In this document: positions 9,291-18,505 of the stretch, piece by piece
How the letters are laid out: each line of letters starts with the position of its first letter
Position numbering within the stretch: position 1 is the first letter of the stretch
NCBI RefSeq assembly: GCF_006228105.1
Contig: NZ_VDHH01000034.1
Reading direction: 5' to 3' (one strand)
Length of the DNA: 64,000 nt
Origin: Chelonobacter sp006228105
Lineage (GTDB): Bacteria > Pseudomonadota > Gammaproteobacteria > Enterobacterales > Pasteurellaceae
Notes under the pieces: model-generated
The model's database searches: none
Told to the model about the DNA's origin: nothing
Seen by the model: the letters and a program-made list of their open reading frames with translations, nothing else
Position numbers and translations under genes: made by a program

Positions 9291-12200
9291 ATTTTCTCCA
9301 CACACGTGGAGGTGTTTCTGAAGTGATAGCCCACGTGCTTCAGGTGTGGATATTTTCTCCACACACGTGGAGGTGTTTCCAGATTGATTTTTAAGGTTTC
9401 GAGCAGCGTGTCATTTTCTCCACACACGTGGAGGTGTTTCCAGATTGACGACTTGTTATGGGCGGTGTTTACGATTTTCTCCACACACGTGGAGGTGTTT
9501 CTGAGCAAATGACAGCATTACTAGTTGTTGCCAAATTTTCTCCACACACGTGGAGGTGTTTCTTTATTGCTCATTATTTATCTCCTGCGACTAATATTTT
9601 CTCCACACACGTGGAGGTGTTTCCAACCGCTTGTTTGACCCGGTCACGGGGGCAAAATTTTCTCCACACACGTGGAGGTGTTTCCGTTTTAAAAAGGGTT
9701 TAGCCTGTTAATTCACGATTTTCTCCACACACGTGGAGGTGTTTCCCGACGATTGATGATGTTTTATTAAATCCGCCGATTTTCTCCACACACGTGGAGG
9801 TGTTTCTTACAAGATTATATGCAACAAACCAAGATGAATATTTTCTCCACACACGTGGAGGTGTTTCTCAAACAACTGCTTAAAGTCACCGGCACGGAAG
9901 ATTTTCTCCACACACGTGGAGGTGTTTCTAACAGTGTAATATTTAGGCTTAACGCCTAAAAATTTTCTCCACACACGTGGAGGTGTTTCTTAAACTCACC
10001 GATTCCCAACTGTCAAAAAATCATTTTCTCCACACACGTGGAGGTGTTTCCGTTTTTAACAACACTTTCGGCGAGCAAGACGGATTTTCTCCACACACGT
10101 GGAGGTGTTTCTCTCCGCTTGGATCTCTTTTTCGCTCCTAATCCATTTTCTCCACACACGTGGAGGTGTTTCCAGGGATTCTGCCTCGCCTGGGTATCCA
10201 CCACGATTTTCTCCACACACGTGGAGGTGTTTCCTCAAAATACGGGATTCGAGCCGGGTCGATATTGATTTTCTCCACACACGTGGAGGTGTTTCCAGAC
10301 TTCTCACACCAGTCAGCCATCTGCAAAAATTTTCTCCACACACGTGGAGGTGTTTCTCTGATTATCCGTAAATACGGCCGCACTTGCCGATTTTCTCCAC
10401 ACACGTGGAGGTGTTTCCCAACATTCTAGCAAGATCGTAATAATCGAATAATTTTCTCCACACACGTGGAGGTGTTTCCAACTAGCACTGCCTGAACCGG
10501 AAAAACTGTACATTTTCTCCACACACGTGGAGGTGTTTCTAACGATCTGGTAACGGGTTATATTGATCAAAAATTTTCTCCACACACGTGGAGGTGTTTC
10601 CACTGCGTACTCGGCAGCCGCCTGTTTGAAGAAATTTTCTCCACACACGTGGAGGTGTTTCCTTGTCGTAAAAGTCTTTCTTTATTGCTATCTGATTTTC
10701 TCCACACACGTGGAGGTGTTTCCTAGGCAGAATTGGTCTTACCGTACTAAAGGGAATTTTCTCCACACACGTGGAGGTGTTTCTAAGCTGATATTGCCAA
10801 ATGCCATTTTCTTCGATTTTCTCCACACACGTGGAGGTGTTTCTAGGAAAGAAACCGCTGTGAATTTTGTTGTCGAATTTTCTCCACACACGTGGAGGTG
10901 TTTCCTGCAATTGCGTCGTCTTTAAACACCCATTTCAATTTTCTCCACACACGTGGAGGTGTTTCTAGTTTCGAAAACACCCCCTAAAACGCCCGTAGAT
11001 TTTCTCCACACACGTGGAGGTGTTTCTCCCGATGTGGTCTTAATCGAAGTCGAGCCAGGATTTTCTCCACACACGTGGAGGTGTTTCCCAATCAACGGGA
11101 GCGACGGAAACATGAAGACAATTTTCTCCACACACGTGGAGGTGTTTCTCTGCCCCGGCTTTGATGTGCATGCGTGGGTGGATTTTCTCCACACACGTGG
11201 AGGTGTTTCTCGTGCCGCCGACTTGAAGCTTGTCCGAGCCGTATTTTCTCCACACACGTGGAGGTGTTTCTTTTGTGACTGAAATCACATTATATAAAAT
11301 AAAATTTTCTCCACACACGTGGAGGTGTTTCTGTAGGTTTCCATCAGTTCAGGTTGATGCTCGTATTTTCTCCACACACGTGGAGGTGTTTCTATGCCCT
11401 GACCTCTCTTCCGGCAGAAGTCCAAATTTTCTCCACACACGTGGAGGTGTTTCCTTAAATAAGTCGCTTCACCCTTGGCGCTTTGGATTTTCTCCACACA
11501 CGTGGAGGTGTTTCCTATCCGACAGTGACGCATATCATCAATTTTGAATTTTCTCCACACACGTGGAGGTGTTTCCAAAGGCGTATGTCCGCCGCTATTA
11601 TGTGTTTGATTTTCTCCACACACGTGGAGGTGTTTCCGTATATAGCGAGCTGGCAACTCGCGACACCAGATTTTCTCCACACACGTGGAGGTGTTTCTCC
11701 AAACTGGGCGAGATGAAAGGCGAAATCAAAATTTTCTCCACACACGTGGAGGTGTTTCCGTTGCCCCACTCATCTCACGCTTGGCAAATTGATTTTCTCC
11801 ACACACGTGGAGGTGTTTCCAGCATGAAACAAAAGGGATTTATGCCGAAAGCATTTTCTCCACACACGTGGAGGTGTTTCTCAAAGATTTAGCCCTCTCT
11901 TCTGTGCGCATTAATTTTCTCCACACACGTGGAGGTGTTTCTCAATGGTTGAGCAAAATAAGAAACGATAGCCGATTTTCTCCACACACGTGGAGGTGTT
12001 TCTGTGACGACTGCGGCGAACCGATCCCCGAACTGATTTTCTCCACACACGTGGAGGTGTTTCTGTTTCCTTGAGGCTTGCACCGACAGTAGTATTATTT
12101 TCTCCACACACGTGGAGGTGTTTCCGGCGCAAACTGCTACGCAGCGTGGCGCAGAAAATTTTCTCCACACACGTGGAGGTGTTTCTAGTTTTATTTACCT

Positions 12201-12673
12201 GCTCCAAGAAAAAGCGCTATTTTCTCCACACACGTGGAGGTGTTTCTAGCTATTGAGGATTTTTTTTCGGGACAGCGAGATTTTCTCCACACACGTGGAG
12301 GTGTTTCTATAGTTTTTAACCCACCTAAACAACAGAGAGGATTTTCTCCACACACGTGGAGGTGTTTCTATCCCTAACATGGCTTCGAGCAATATCATCA
12401 AATTTTCTCCACACACGTGGAGGTGTTTCTATATCAGTGGATGTTTCCAGCTGAAAATAAAGATTTTCTCCACACACGTGGAGGTGTTTCTAGTTTTATT
12501 TACCTGCTCCAAGAAAAAGCGCTATTTTCTCCACACACGTGGAGGTGTTTCTCTTTGCTTTCGGTTTGACCGCACTTTGTGTCAATTTTCTCCACACACG
12601 TGGAGGTGTTTCTGCCGCAGCCAAGGGCGTGATGTTGACGTGTGCATTTTCTCCATGCACGTAAAGGTATGTT
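9291..12673 (+). CRISPR. CRISPR array 1, type I-E, 56 repeats and 55 spacers
   Basis: The 28-base repeat begins ATTTTCTCCAC and ends GTGGAGGTGTTTC, with the hairpin CTCCAC / GTGGAG around ACAC. The unit is 61 bases; only spacer 16 (one base longer) and spacer 25 (one base shorter) deviate. All repeats are the ACAC form except the degenerate terminal copy at 12646. The first base of every spacer is C or T, so the repeat may be read as 29 bases ending in a PAM-derived pyrimidine. The leader is on the left. Spacers 48 and 53 are identical. The apparent ORFs through this region (FLHTRGGVS, SPHTWRCF and similar) are repeat translation artefacts. Confidence 0.99.
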
Positions 12674-12710
12674 TGTTTATCTTTGAGTACTAAATTTTCT
12701 CTATATAGTG
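12646..12710 (+). repeat. Degenerate terminal repeats of array 1
   Basis: The terminal copy at 12646-12673 has lost the pairing stem (ATGCACGTAAAGG instead of the consensus). A second partial match, ATTTTCTCTATATAGTG, starts 48 bases later at 12694. Such decay marks the oldest, trailer end of the array. Confidence 0.75.
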
Positions 12711-12817
12711 ATATTTTTTTAAATTTGTGATCCTGGTAATATTAACTATATGATTTATCGTGTAGTATTATCAAAACATCGTAGTTATCTGGTATTTAAT
12801 AAATACAGGGAGGTTAC
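12711..12817 (+). promoter_or_regulatory. Probable cse1 promoter region
   Basis: These 107 AT-rich bases lie between the array 1 trailer and cse1. A TATTAT box (around 12766) is a candidate -10. GGGAGG lies four bases before the cse1 ATG. The Cascade and adaptation genes likely start transcription here, possibly with read-through from array 1. Confidence 0.4.
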
Positions 12818-14362
12818 ATGGGAAATATAGTTGAAGAGCAATCTGTTCATCAACATGCAAGGTTTAATTTGATCGATTCTCCTTGGATTCCTGTCGTCAA
12901 TCGTGGTTTAGTTAGTTTACAGCAAATTTTTAGTGATCCAGCCCTACCAGCCTTGGGAGGGAGTGCTATTCAGCAAATTGCATTAATTAAACTCTTTTCA
13001 GCAATTGCACAAGCGGCACACACGCCGCAAAATGATCAGCAGTGGTATGAGTATAGTGCAGAAGCGCTCGGGCAAGATTGTCTGCGCTATTTGGCAGATT
13101 GGCATGATCATTTTTATCTTTATGGGCAAAAACCATTTCTGCAAATGCCTGCGATCCGAGCCGCAGCGGTGCAAGAATTCGGCGCTGTCCTACCTGAAAT
13201 ATCAACCGGAAATACCACTGTATTAACACAAATTCAGCAACCAAAATTGTTATCTGATGCAGATAAGGCATTGTTATTATTGGTTTTGATGGGATTTGCA
13301 TTGGGTGGAAAGAAAACTGATAACACTGTGGTGTTGAGTCCTAATTATCGGGTGAAAACAAAAGATAACGGTAAGGGAACCACGGGTAAAGCCGGAACAT
13401 CACTGGGTTTTTTGGGCATGCTGCATAGTTTTTATCTTGGTTCATCTATTTTAGAAACGGTGTATCTCAATTTATTGACAAAAGAAGATATTCAGCATTT
13501 GGGAGTCTTTAACCAAGGCTTGGGACGACCACCTTGGGAGCAGATGCCGACAGGGGAAGATGATGAGGTTGCCAGAAAATTAAAGGACACTTTAATGGGG
13601 CGTTTACTGCCATTGGGACGTTTCTGTTTACTGGCTGAAAATGGTCTGCATTATAGTGAGGGAATCCAGCATTATAGCTATAAAGAGGAAAAAGTGGCGG
13701 ATCCGACCGTGGCGCTGAATCTGACAGGTAAGGAAGGAAAAGTATTGTGGGTCAACCCGGAAAAGCGGCCTTGGCGGGAATTGACCGCACTTTTGAGTTT
13801 TATCTCGACACCAACATTTGATTGTCCACAATTAAGCCTACCGGCTTTTCGGATAAAAAATAAATTCGCAACATTCGGTATTTGGTCTGGAGGCTTACGG
13901 GTAAGCAGCAATGCCGGTGAGCAGTATGTGTCGGGGCTGGATGATTTTGTTATAGCGACTATTTCACTTCATCGGGACTGTTTCGGTCAAACTTGGTTTA
14001 CCGAGTGGCAAAAAGCGATGTCGCAATTGGATAAATATGCCAGCACTGTTTATAAATCGGTTTATCAGTTTTACACAGAGCAAAAATTAGAGGCTGCAAA
14101 GCAGGCTGCTGCCGCAGCGAATCAATTTTGGCAATTATGTGAACAGCAAGCGCAGGCTTTGGTTATTGCATGTCAGGAAATCACGGAGGATCAAGCAAGC
14201 AATCCTGAACCGTTAAATCGGCTATACCGCACTTTTATCGGTTATAGCTATCAGATTTATGAACAAAATACGATGAATGAAACCGGCAGGCAGATGGAAA
14301 CCTGGGCGAAATGCCACCCACGTTTTGTCAAAGCTTCGTCTTCGAAGGAGAGAGCATCATGA
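12818..14362 (+). CDS. cse1: Cse1 (Cas8e/CasA), Cascade large subunit
   Basis: The 514-residue protein opens with RFNLIDSPWIPV, the family signature, and continues with the CasA fold (GFALGGKKTDNT, GRPPWEQMP, LWVNPEKRPWREL). In Cascade the large subunit reads the PAM in target DNA and recruits Cas3. It heads a run of seven tightly packed cas genes. Its TGA overlaps the cse2 start in an ATGA arrangement. Its PAM-reading preference should match the pyrimidine seen at spacer ends, but I cannot read that from the sequence. Confidence 0.94.
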   Translation: MGNIVEEQSVHQHARFNLIDSPWIPVVNRGLVSLQQIFSDPALPALGGSAIQQIALIKLFSAIAQAAHTPQNDQQWYEYSAEALGQDCLRYLADWHDHFYLYGQKPFLQMPAIRAAAVQEFGAVLPEISTGNTTVLTQIQQPKLLSDADKALLLLVLMGFALGGKKTDNTVVLSPNYRVKTKDNGKGTTGKAGTSLGFLGMLHSFYLGSSILETVYLNLLTKEDIQHLGVFNQGLGRPPWEQMPTGEDDEVARKLKDTLMGRLLPLGRFCLLAENGLHYSEGIQHYSYKEEKVADPTVALNLTGKEGKVLWVNPEKRPWRELTALLSFISTPTFDCPQLSLPAFRIKNKFATFGIWSGGLRVSSNAGEQYVSGLDDFVIATISLHRDCFGQTWFTEWQKAMSQLDKYASTVYKSVYQFYTEQKLEAAKQAAAAANQFWQLCEQQAQALVIACQEITEDQASNPEPLNRLYRTFIGYSYQIYEQNTMNETGRQMETWAKCHPRFVKASSSKERAS

Positions 14363-14871
14363 CGTCACAACCCTCAAAAAATCAGCGTTTTGTTGACTAT
14401 GTCATACAGCAATGTTTGCAGGATAAAGGTTTTGCTGCCAAGTTGAAACGGGCGGATAATCCAAATACAGAGTATTACAGTTGGGAAATCTTGGTCAATT
14501 TTGTTGACCTAACAATCGATAGTAAACGCCTGCCTTATGCCCTTATTGCAGCGGCAATTGCAGATGGTAAGGTGCAGGAGAACGGTAGTCTTGGGCTTGG
14601 GTATATATTATCAAAATGCTATGACACTGATACGACATTGGGTAATCAGACCGATCCGGCGAAAATTAAATTGCGTCGATTATTAGCGTGCCAAAGTGCG
14701 GTCGAAGTTTGTGGTGTATTGCGTCCCATCTTGAGTTTGATTCGGGCAAAAGGCTTGGCGGGCAGTCTGGATTATGCTGCTCTGTTGGGCAACTTGTGTT
14801 GGTTCAATGAGCAGACGAAAAAACATTGGGCGATGGATTTTTACCGCAAGCAGGAGATTGAGTATGAATAA
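14359..14871 (+). CDS. cse2: Cse2 (Cas11e/CasB), Cascade small subunit
   Basis: This 170-residue, largely helical protein has the CasB features LRRLLACQSAVEVCGVLRPILSLIRAKG and a C-terminal WFNEQTKKHWAMDFY stretch. Two copies line the Cascade belly and hold the non-target strand. I set the start at the ATG at 14359, which overlaps the cse1 stop. An upstream in-frame start inside cse1 is unlikely. It overlaps cas6e by 8 bp. Confidence 0.92.
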   Translation: MTSQPSKNQRFVDYVIQQCLQDKGFAAKLKRADNPNTEYYSWEILVNFVDLTIDSKRLPYALIAAAIADGKVQENGSLGLGYILSKCYDTDTTLGNQTDPAKIKLRRLLACQSAVEVCGVLRPILSLIRAKGLAGSLDYAALLGNLCWFNEQTKKHWAMDFYRKQEIEYE

Positions 14872-15511
14872 TCCTTTGTACGCCAGTGTATTAAAATTAG
14901 GGCGGAAAGATATTAAGCAATTCTCAATTAAAGATGAATATGGTTTGCATAAAGTTATCTATTCATTATTTGATAAAGACGAACAAGCGGAAAAACGCCG
15001 CTTTTTATTTTGTGAAAAAGGCGGTGCTTTTGACCTGTCGAGCAAAGAGTATGTGAAACAGATTATTTTGCTGTCGCAGCAACCACCAAAATCTGCGATT
15101 GGCAACTATCCGCTAAAAATCCAAAGTAAGTTGATCCCAGAGACCTTTTTAAGCCATAAATATTATCGCTTTGAAATACGGATGAATGTGGCAAAACGCG
15201 ATAACCAAAGTCAAAAAATCATGCCGTTAAAAGGGAAAGAGGCCATATTGGCTTGGTTTTTGCAGAAAAACGCCAGTTGGGGTTTTCAAGCCGATCCTGT
15301 CGGATTACAAATTACTGCGCATCAAGTGATGCGTTTTAGTAAAAATGACAAGATTGTGACACTCAATGCCGTGACCTTTCAGGGCACTTTACAGGTTGTA
15401 GAACCGCAACTTTTTGCGGATAGTTTTAGTTACGGTATCGGGCGGGGACGTAGTTTCGGCTTAGGATTATTGCAGCTGGCACCCCTCACAGACGATTTAT
15501 TTTCTATTTAA
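14864..15511 (+). CDS. cas6e: Cas6e (CasE), crRNA-processing endonuclease
   Basis: The 215-residue protein has the Cas6e C-terminal glycine-rich motif GIGRGRSFGLGLLQLAPL and a histidine in YGLHKVIYSLF (about 22-32) at the place of the catalytic His of the family. It cuts pre-crRNA at the base of the CTCCAC hairpin and leaves an 8-base 5' handle. I begin at the ATG at 14864; the longer frame upstream lies inside cse2. In E. coli and Thermus this gene follows cas5e. Here it sits between cse2 and cas7e, an unusual order. Confidence 0.9.
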   Translation: MNNPLYASVLKLGRKDIKQFSIKDEYGLHKVIYSLFDKDEQAEKRRFLFCEKGGAFDLSSKEYVKQIILLSQQPPKSAIGNYPLKIQSKLIPETFLSHKYYRFEIRMNVAKRDNQSQKIMPLKGKEAILAWFLQKNASWGFQADPVGLQITAHQVMRFSKNDKIVTLNAVTFQGTLQVVEPQLFADSFSYGIGRGRSFGLGLLQLAPLTDDLFSI

Positions 15512-15526
15512 TTTCAGGAGTATCAT

Positions 15527-16576
15527 ATGATCAACCCATTAAAGAATACCCGTATTGAGTTTCATATTTTGCAATCTTTTCCGGTCACTTGCTTAAACCG
15601 TGATGATGTTGGCGCACCTAAATCGGCTTTGATTGGTGGTGTCGAGAGGGCAAGGGTCAGCTCGCAATGTTGGAAACGTCAAGTGCGGTTAACCATGGCG
15701 GATTTTGGAATAAAATTAGCGGTGCGGACCCGAAAAATTGAACAGTGGATTGCACAGGCTTGCTTGGTTCAAGGTGCGAACACAGAACAAGCGCAGAAAT
15801 GTGCTGAAAAAATCGCTGGATTTTTAACCAAAGAGACATTGCACTTTATGACTGAAACGGAAGCAATGGCTTTTGCCGAATATTGCCAAAGTTTGGGTTA
15901 TGATGAAGCTAAATTAAAAGATAAAGACGTGTATAAAATTGCGAAAAAAGCCTTTAATCCGGCGTTAGACGGTTTAGATATTGCGTTATTCGGCAGAATG
16001 GTGGCGCAAGCCGCAGAATTAAATGTGGAAGCCGCCGCCTCTTTTGCTCATGCTATTTCTACCCATCGGGTCAGCTCGGAAATTGACTTTTTTACCGCAC
16101 TTGATGATCGTTTGCAAAAAGATGAAACCGGCTCCGGACATATGGGCGTATTACAATTCAATTCTGCTACTTATTACCGCTATGTCAGTTTGGATCTAGG
16201 ACAATTGAACCAAACTTTGCAAGGGCAAGATTTGGATAAAGCGGTGGAAGCCTTTACCAAGGCATTGTATTTAGCGGTGCCGGCAGCCCGCCAAACCACT
16301 CAAGCGGGTGTTTGCGGTTGGGAATATGCCAAAGTTCTGGTCAGAAAAGGGCAGGGCTTGCAAGCATCGTTTGAAAGTGCGGTTAAGTCGCAAAAAGCCG
16401 AAGGGTATCTCAGACCAAGTATTGACAGATTAAAAGAATATCTTGCACACAAAGAAAAACTGTCAGGATCATTATTTGGCAAAATTGCAGAGTATAATTT
16501 TGGCGAAGACGAGAATTTTAATATTGATCAATTAGTAGCAGCATTGGTTCAGCATGTAGAGGTTACGAATGAATAA
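15527..16576 (+). CDS. cas7e: Cas7e (Cse4/CasC), Cascade backbone
   Basis: The 349-residue protein starts IEFHILQSFPVTCLNRDDVG followed by APKSALIGGVERARVSSQCWKR, the conserved Cas7e opening, and contains FAHAISTHRVSSEIDFFTALDD. Six copies form the helical crRNA-binding backbone of Cascade. CAGGAG lies 6 bases before the ATG, inside a 15-bp gap after cas6e. It overlaps cas5e by 8 bp. Confidence 0.95.
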   Translation: MINPLKNTRIEFHILQSFPVTCLNRDDVGAPKSALIGGVERARVSSQCWKRQVRLTMADFGIKLAVRTRKIEQWIAQACLVQGANTEQAQKCAEKIAGFLTKETLHFMTETEAMAFAEYCQSLGYDEAKLKDKDVYKIAKKAFNPALDGLDIALFGRMVAQAAELNVEAAASFAHAISTHRVSSEIDFFTALDDRLQKDETGSGHMGVLQFNSATYYRYVSLDLGQLNQTLQGQDLDKAVEAFTKALYLAVPAARQTTQAGVCGWEYAKVLVRKGQGLQASFESAVKSQKAEGYLRPSIDRLKEYLAHKEKLSGSLFGKIAEYNFGEDENFNIDQLVAALVQHVEVTNE

Positions 16577-17294
16577 TCCTTATATTTTGTTATGGTTGGA
16601 AGGACCGTTACAATCTTGGGGATTTGATTCAAAATTTAACCGTCGTGAAACCTTGCCGTTTCCAACCAAATCAGGCATTTTGGGGTTGCTTTGTTGTGCT
16701 TTGGGTTATGGCGGTGAACAACGAGAGTTTTTGTCGCTGTTTTCTGATTTGGATCTTCAAGTCGCAGCATATTCGCAAAAAGACCAAAACGGTCGCCTGA
16801 TAAAGCCATTACAACTGCGGGATTTCCATATGGTAGGTAGTGGATTTAATGATGCGGATCCATGGCAAAAATTGATGATTCCCAAAACGGTTGCCGGAAA
16901 ACCGGCGGTTGGGGGCGGTGCGAAATTGACATATCGCTATTATTTACAAGATATGGCATTCGCTGTGGCGTTAGAGGTGCCGGCAAATTGGCTAGACACC
17001 TTGGTGGAAGCCTTGCAAAATCCGATCTGGGATCTTTATTTGGGACGGAAATGTTGTGTGCCGACTGAATTTATCTATCAGGGAACGTTTAACGATTCAG
17101 CCGAAGCTTTTGCAAACGTGGAGGCTATTCTGGCTGACAACGGCAAAAACAGGGCGATCAATTTTAAGGTGCTTCAAGGCAATTATCCGGACTTAGGTGA
17201 TAGTTTTGCTTTAAATGATGTGCCTATTTGCTTTGGTGAAAATAAGCAATACCAAGATCGCTCGGTGACAGTTATTTTAGAAACACAAGAATAA
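16569..17294 (+). CDS. cas5e: Cas5e (CasD), 5'-handle binding subunit
   Basis: The 241-residue protein begins with the typical LLWLEGPLQSWGFDSKFNRR and GxL segments (PTKSGILGLLCCALGYG) of Cas5e. It caps the crRNA 5' handle in Cascade. Its start overlaps the cas7e stop by 8 bp, and cas1 follows within 9 bp. Confidence 0.93.
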   Translation: MNNPYILLWLEGPLQSWGFDSKFNRRETLPFPTKSGILGLLCCALGYGGEQREFLSLFSDLDLQVAAYSQKDQNGRLIKPLQLRDFHMVGSGFNDADPWQKLMIPKTVAGKPAVGGGAKLTYRYYLQDMAFAVALEVPANWLDTLVEALQNPIWDLYLGRKCCVPTEFIYQGTFNDSAEAFANVEAILADNGKNRAINFKVLQGNYPDLGDSFALNDVPICFGENKQYQDRSVTVILETQE

Positions 17295-17303
17295 GGGTTG
17301 TCG

Positions 17304-18182
17304 GTGGCAGATAATAAACGGCTATTAGTCAAAATTACTCGGGAATCGTTACCTCAGGTTAAAGACAAATACCCTTATCTTTATCTAGAACGTGGTCGTT
17401 TGGAAATTGATGACAGTAGCGTTAAATGGATCGACTGTGATGGGAATGTGGTTCGTCTACCGATTGCGAGTATTAATTGTTTGTTGCTTGGTCCGGGAAC
17501 AAGTTTGACCCATGAAGCGGTGAAAGTGATTGCAACGGCGAATTGTGGTTTATGCTGGGTGGGTGAGGACAGTTTACTCTATTACGCATCCGGCATTTCA
17601 CCAACCAGCGATTCACGTAATTTTCGTCGCCAAATGCAACTTGCTGCCGATTCCAAAAAATCATTGGAGATTGCCCGCCAACTATTTGCAAAGCGTTTCC
17701 CGGATATGGATCTAAGCGGCAAAACCTTAAAAGAGATGATGGGGTTAGAAGGACAACGAGTTAGGAGTCTGTATCAAACGAAAGCTGAATACTATCAAGT
17801 CGGCTGGAAAGGGCGACAATATACACCCAACAAATTTGAACTCAGTGATTTAACCAATCAAATCTTAACCGCAGCCAATACCGCACTTTACGGGATTTTG
17901 TGTTCCTCAATACACAGCATGGGCTATTCTCCTCATATGGGATTTATCCACTCCGGCAGCCCGCTTCCTTTTGTGTATGATATGGCTGATCTTTATAAAG
18001 AGCATCTTTGTATTGATCTTGCCTTTGCTTTAACTAAAGAGATGGCGGGTATGTATGACAAATATTGCGTCTCATCGGCATTCCGCGAGAGAGTGATTGA
18101 GTCTGATTTATTGACCCAAATTAGCACGGATATCAGCGAATTACTGGGAGGACGAAAAAATGCTGGTCGTACTGGCAAATGA
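17304..18182 (+). CDS. cas1: Cas1, type I-E spacer integrase
   Basis: Cas1 integrates new spacers next to the leader. The metal-binding residues are visible as E in GLEGQRVRSLY, H in GFIHSGSPLPF and D in VYDMADLYK. I choose the GTG at 17304 because AAGGG lies 6 bases upstream; the TTG at 17298 directly abuts that site and would add two residues. The 292-residue product has normal length. Its 3' end overlaps cas2 by 23 bp. Confidence 0.95.
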   Translation: MADNKRLLVKITRESLPQVKDKYPYLYLERGRLEIDDSSVKWIDCDGNVVRLPIASINCLLLGPGTSLTHEAVKVIATANCGLCWVGEDSLLYYASGISPTSDSRNFRRQMQLAADSKKSLEIARQLFAKRFPDMDLSGKTLKEMMGLEGQRVRSLYQTKAEYYQVGWKGRQYTPNKFELSDLTNQILTAANTALYGILCSSIHSMGYSPHMGFIHSGSPLPFVYDMADLYKEHLCIDLAFALTKEMAGMYDKYCVSSAFRERVIESDLLTQISTDISELLGGRKNAGRTGK

Positions 18183-18441
18183 TCTACCGCCGGCTGTGCG
18201 TGGACGGATGAAATTATGGTTTATTGAACCTCGTCCTAATGTTTTTATTTCAGGGATTAAAGATTCTGTAGCAAAGACCGTGACCGAATATTTATTAGGG
18301 CATTGCCCATTAGAAAGCGGACTCATTATTTTCAGAAAAATCCCACAAGCCCCCGGTTATGAAATTCGTACTTTAGGCCAGGCTAAGAAAGAATTAATCA
18401 ATATCTCTGGTTTACAATTAGTGATCGAAAAATTTATCTAA
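18160..18441 (+). CDS. cas2: Cas2, type I-E adaptation subunit
   Basis: This 93-residue protein has the Cas2e features MLVVLANDLPPAVRGRMKLW and a C-terminal strand ending LQLVIEKFI. It bridges two Cas1 dimers in the integration complex. GGGAGGACG lies just before the ATG inside cas1, so the two are translationally coupled. Array 2 begins 64 bp downstream. Confidence 0.93.
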   Translation: MLVVLANDLPPAVRGRMKLWFIEPRPNVFISGIKDSVAKTVTEYLLGHCPLESGLIIFRKIPQAPGYEIRTLGQAKKELINISGLQLVIEKFI

Positions 18442-18465
18442 CCAACTTATCATTCAAAAGCCCAA

Positions 18466-18505
18466 GATATTGTGTTAAGACTAAGCTCTTTAACAATATA
18501 ATGGT
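18466..18505 (+). promoter_or_regulatory. Leader proximal block of CRISPR array 2
   Basis: The block carries ATATTGTGTTA (18467-18477) and CTTTAACAATATAATGGT (18488-18505), both shared with the array 1 leader at the same spacing. TATAAT is at 18497-18502. The whole leader must fit in the 64 bp between cas2 and the array unless it extends into cas2. Confidence 0.8.

Noticed and set aside
9319..9473. Spacers 2 and 3 of array 1 both begin CAGATTGA
   Set aside because: Eight bases can match by chance, and the rest of the spacers differ.
9275..12693. Many overlapping 60-130 residue frames on both strands within array 1
   Set aside because: They translate the CRISPR repeat (FLHTRGGVS, SPHTWRCF, ETPPRVWRK, NTSTCVEK). 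They have no start signals and are array artefacts.
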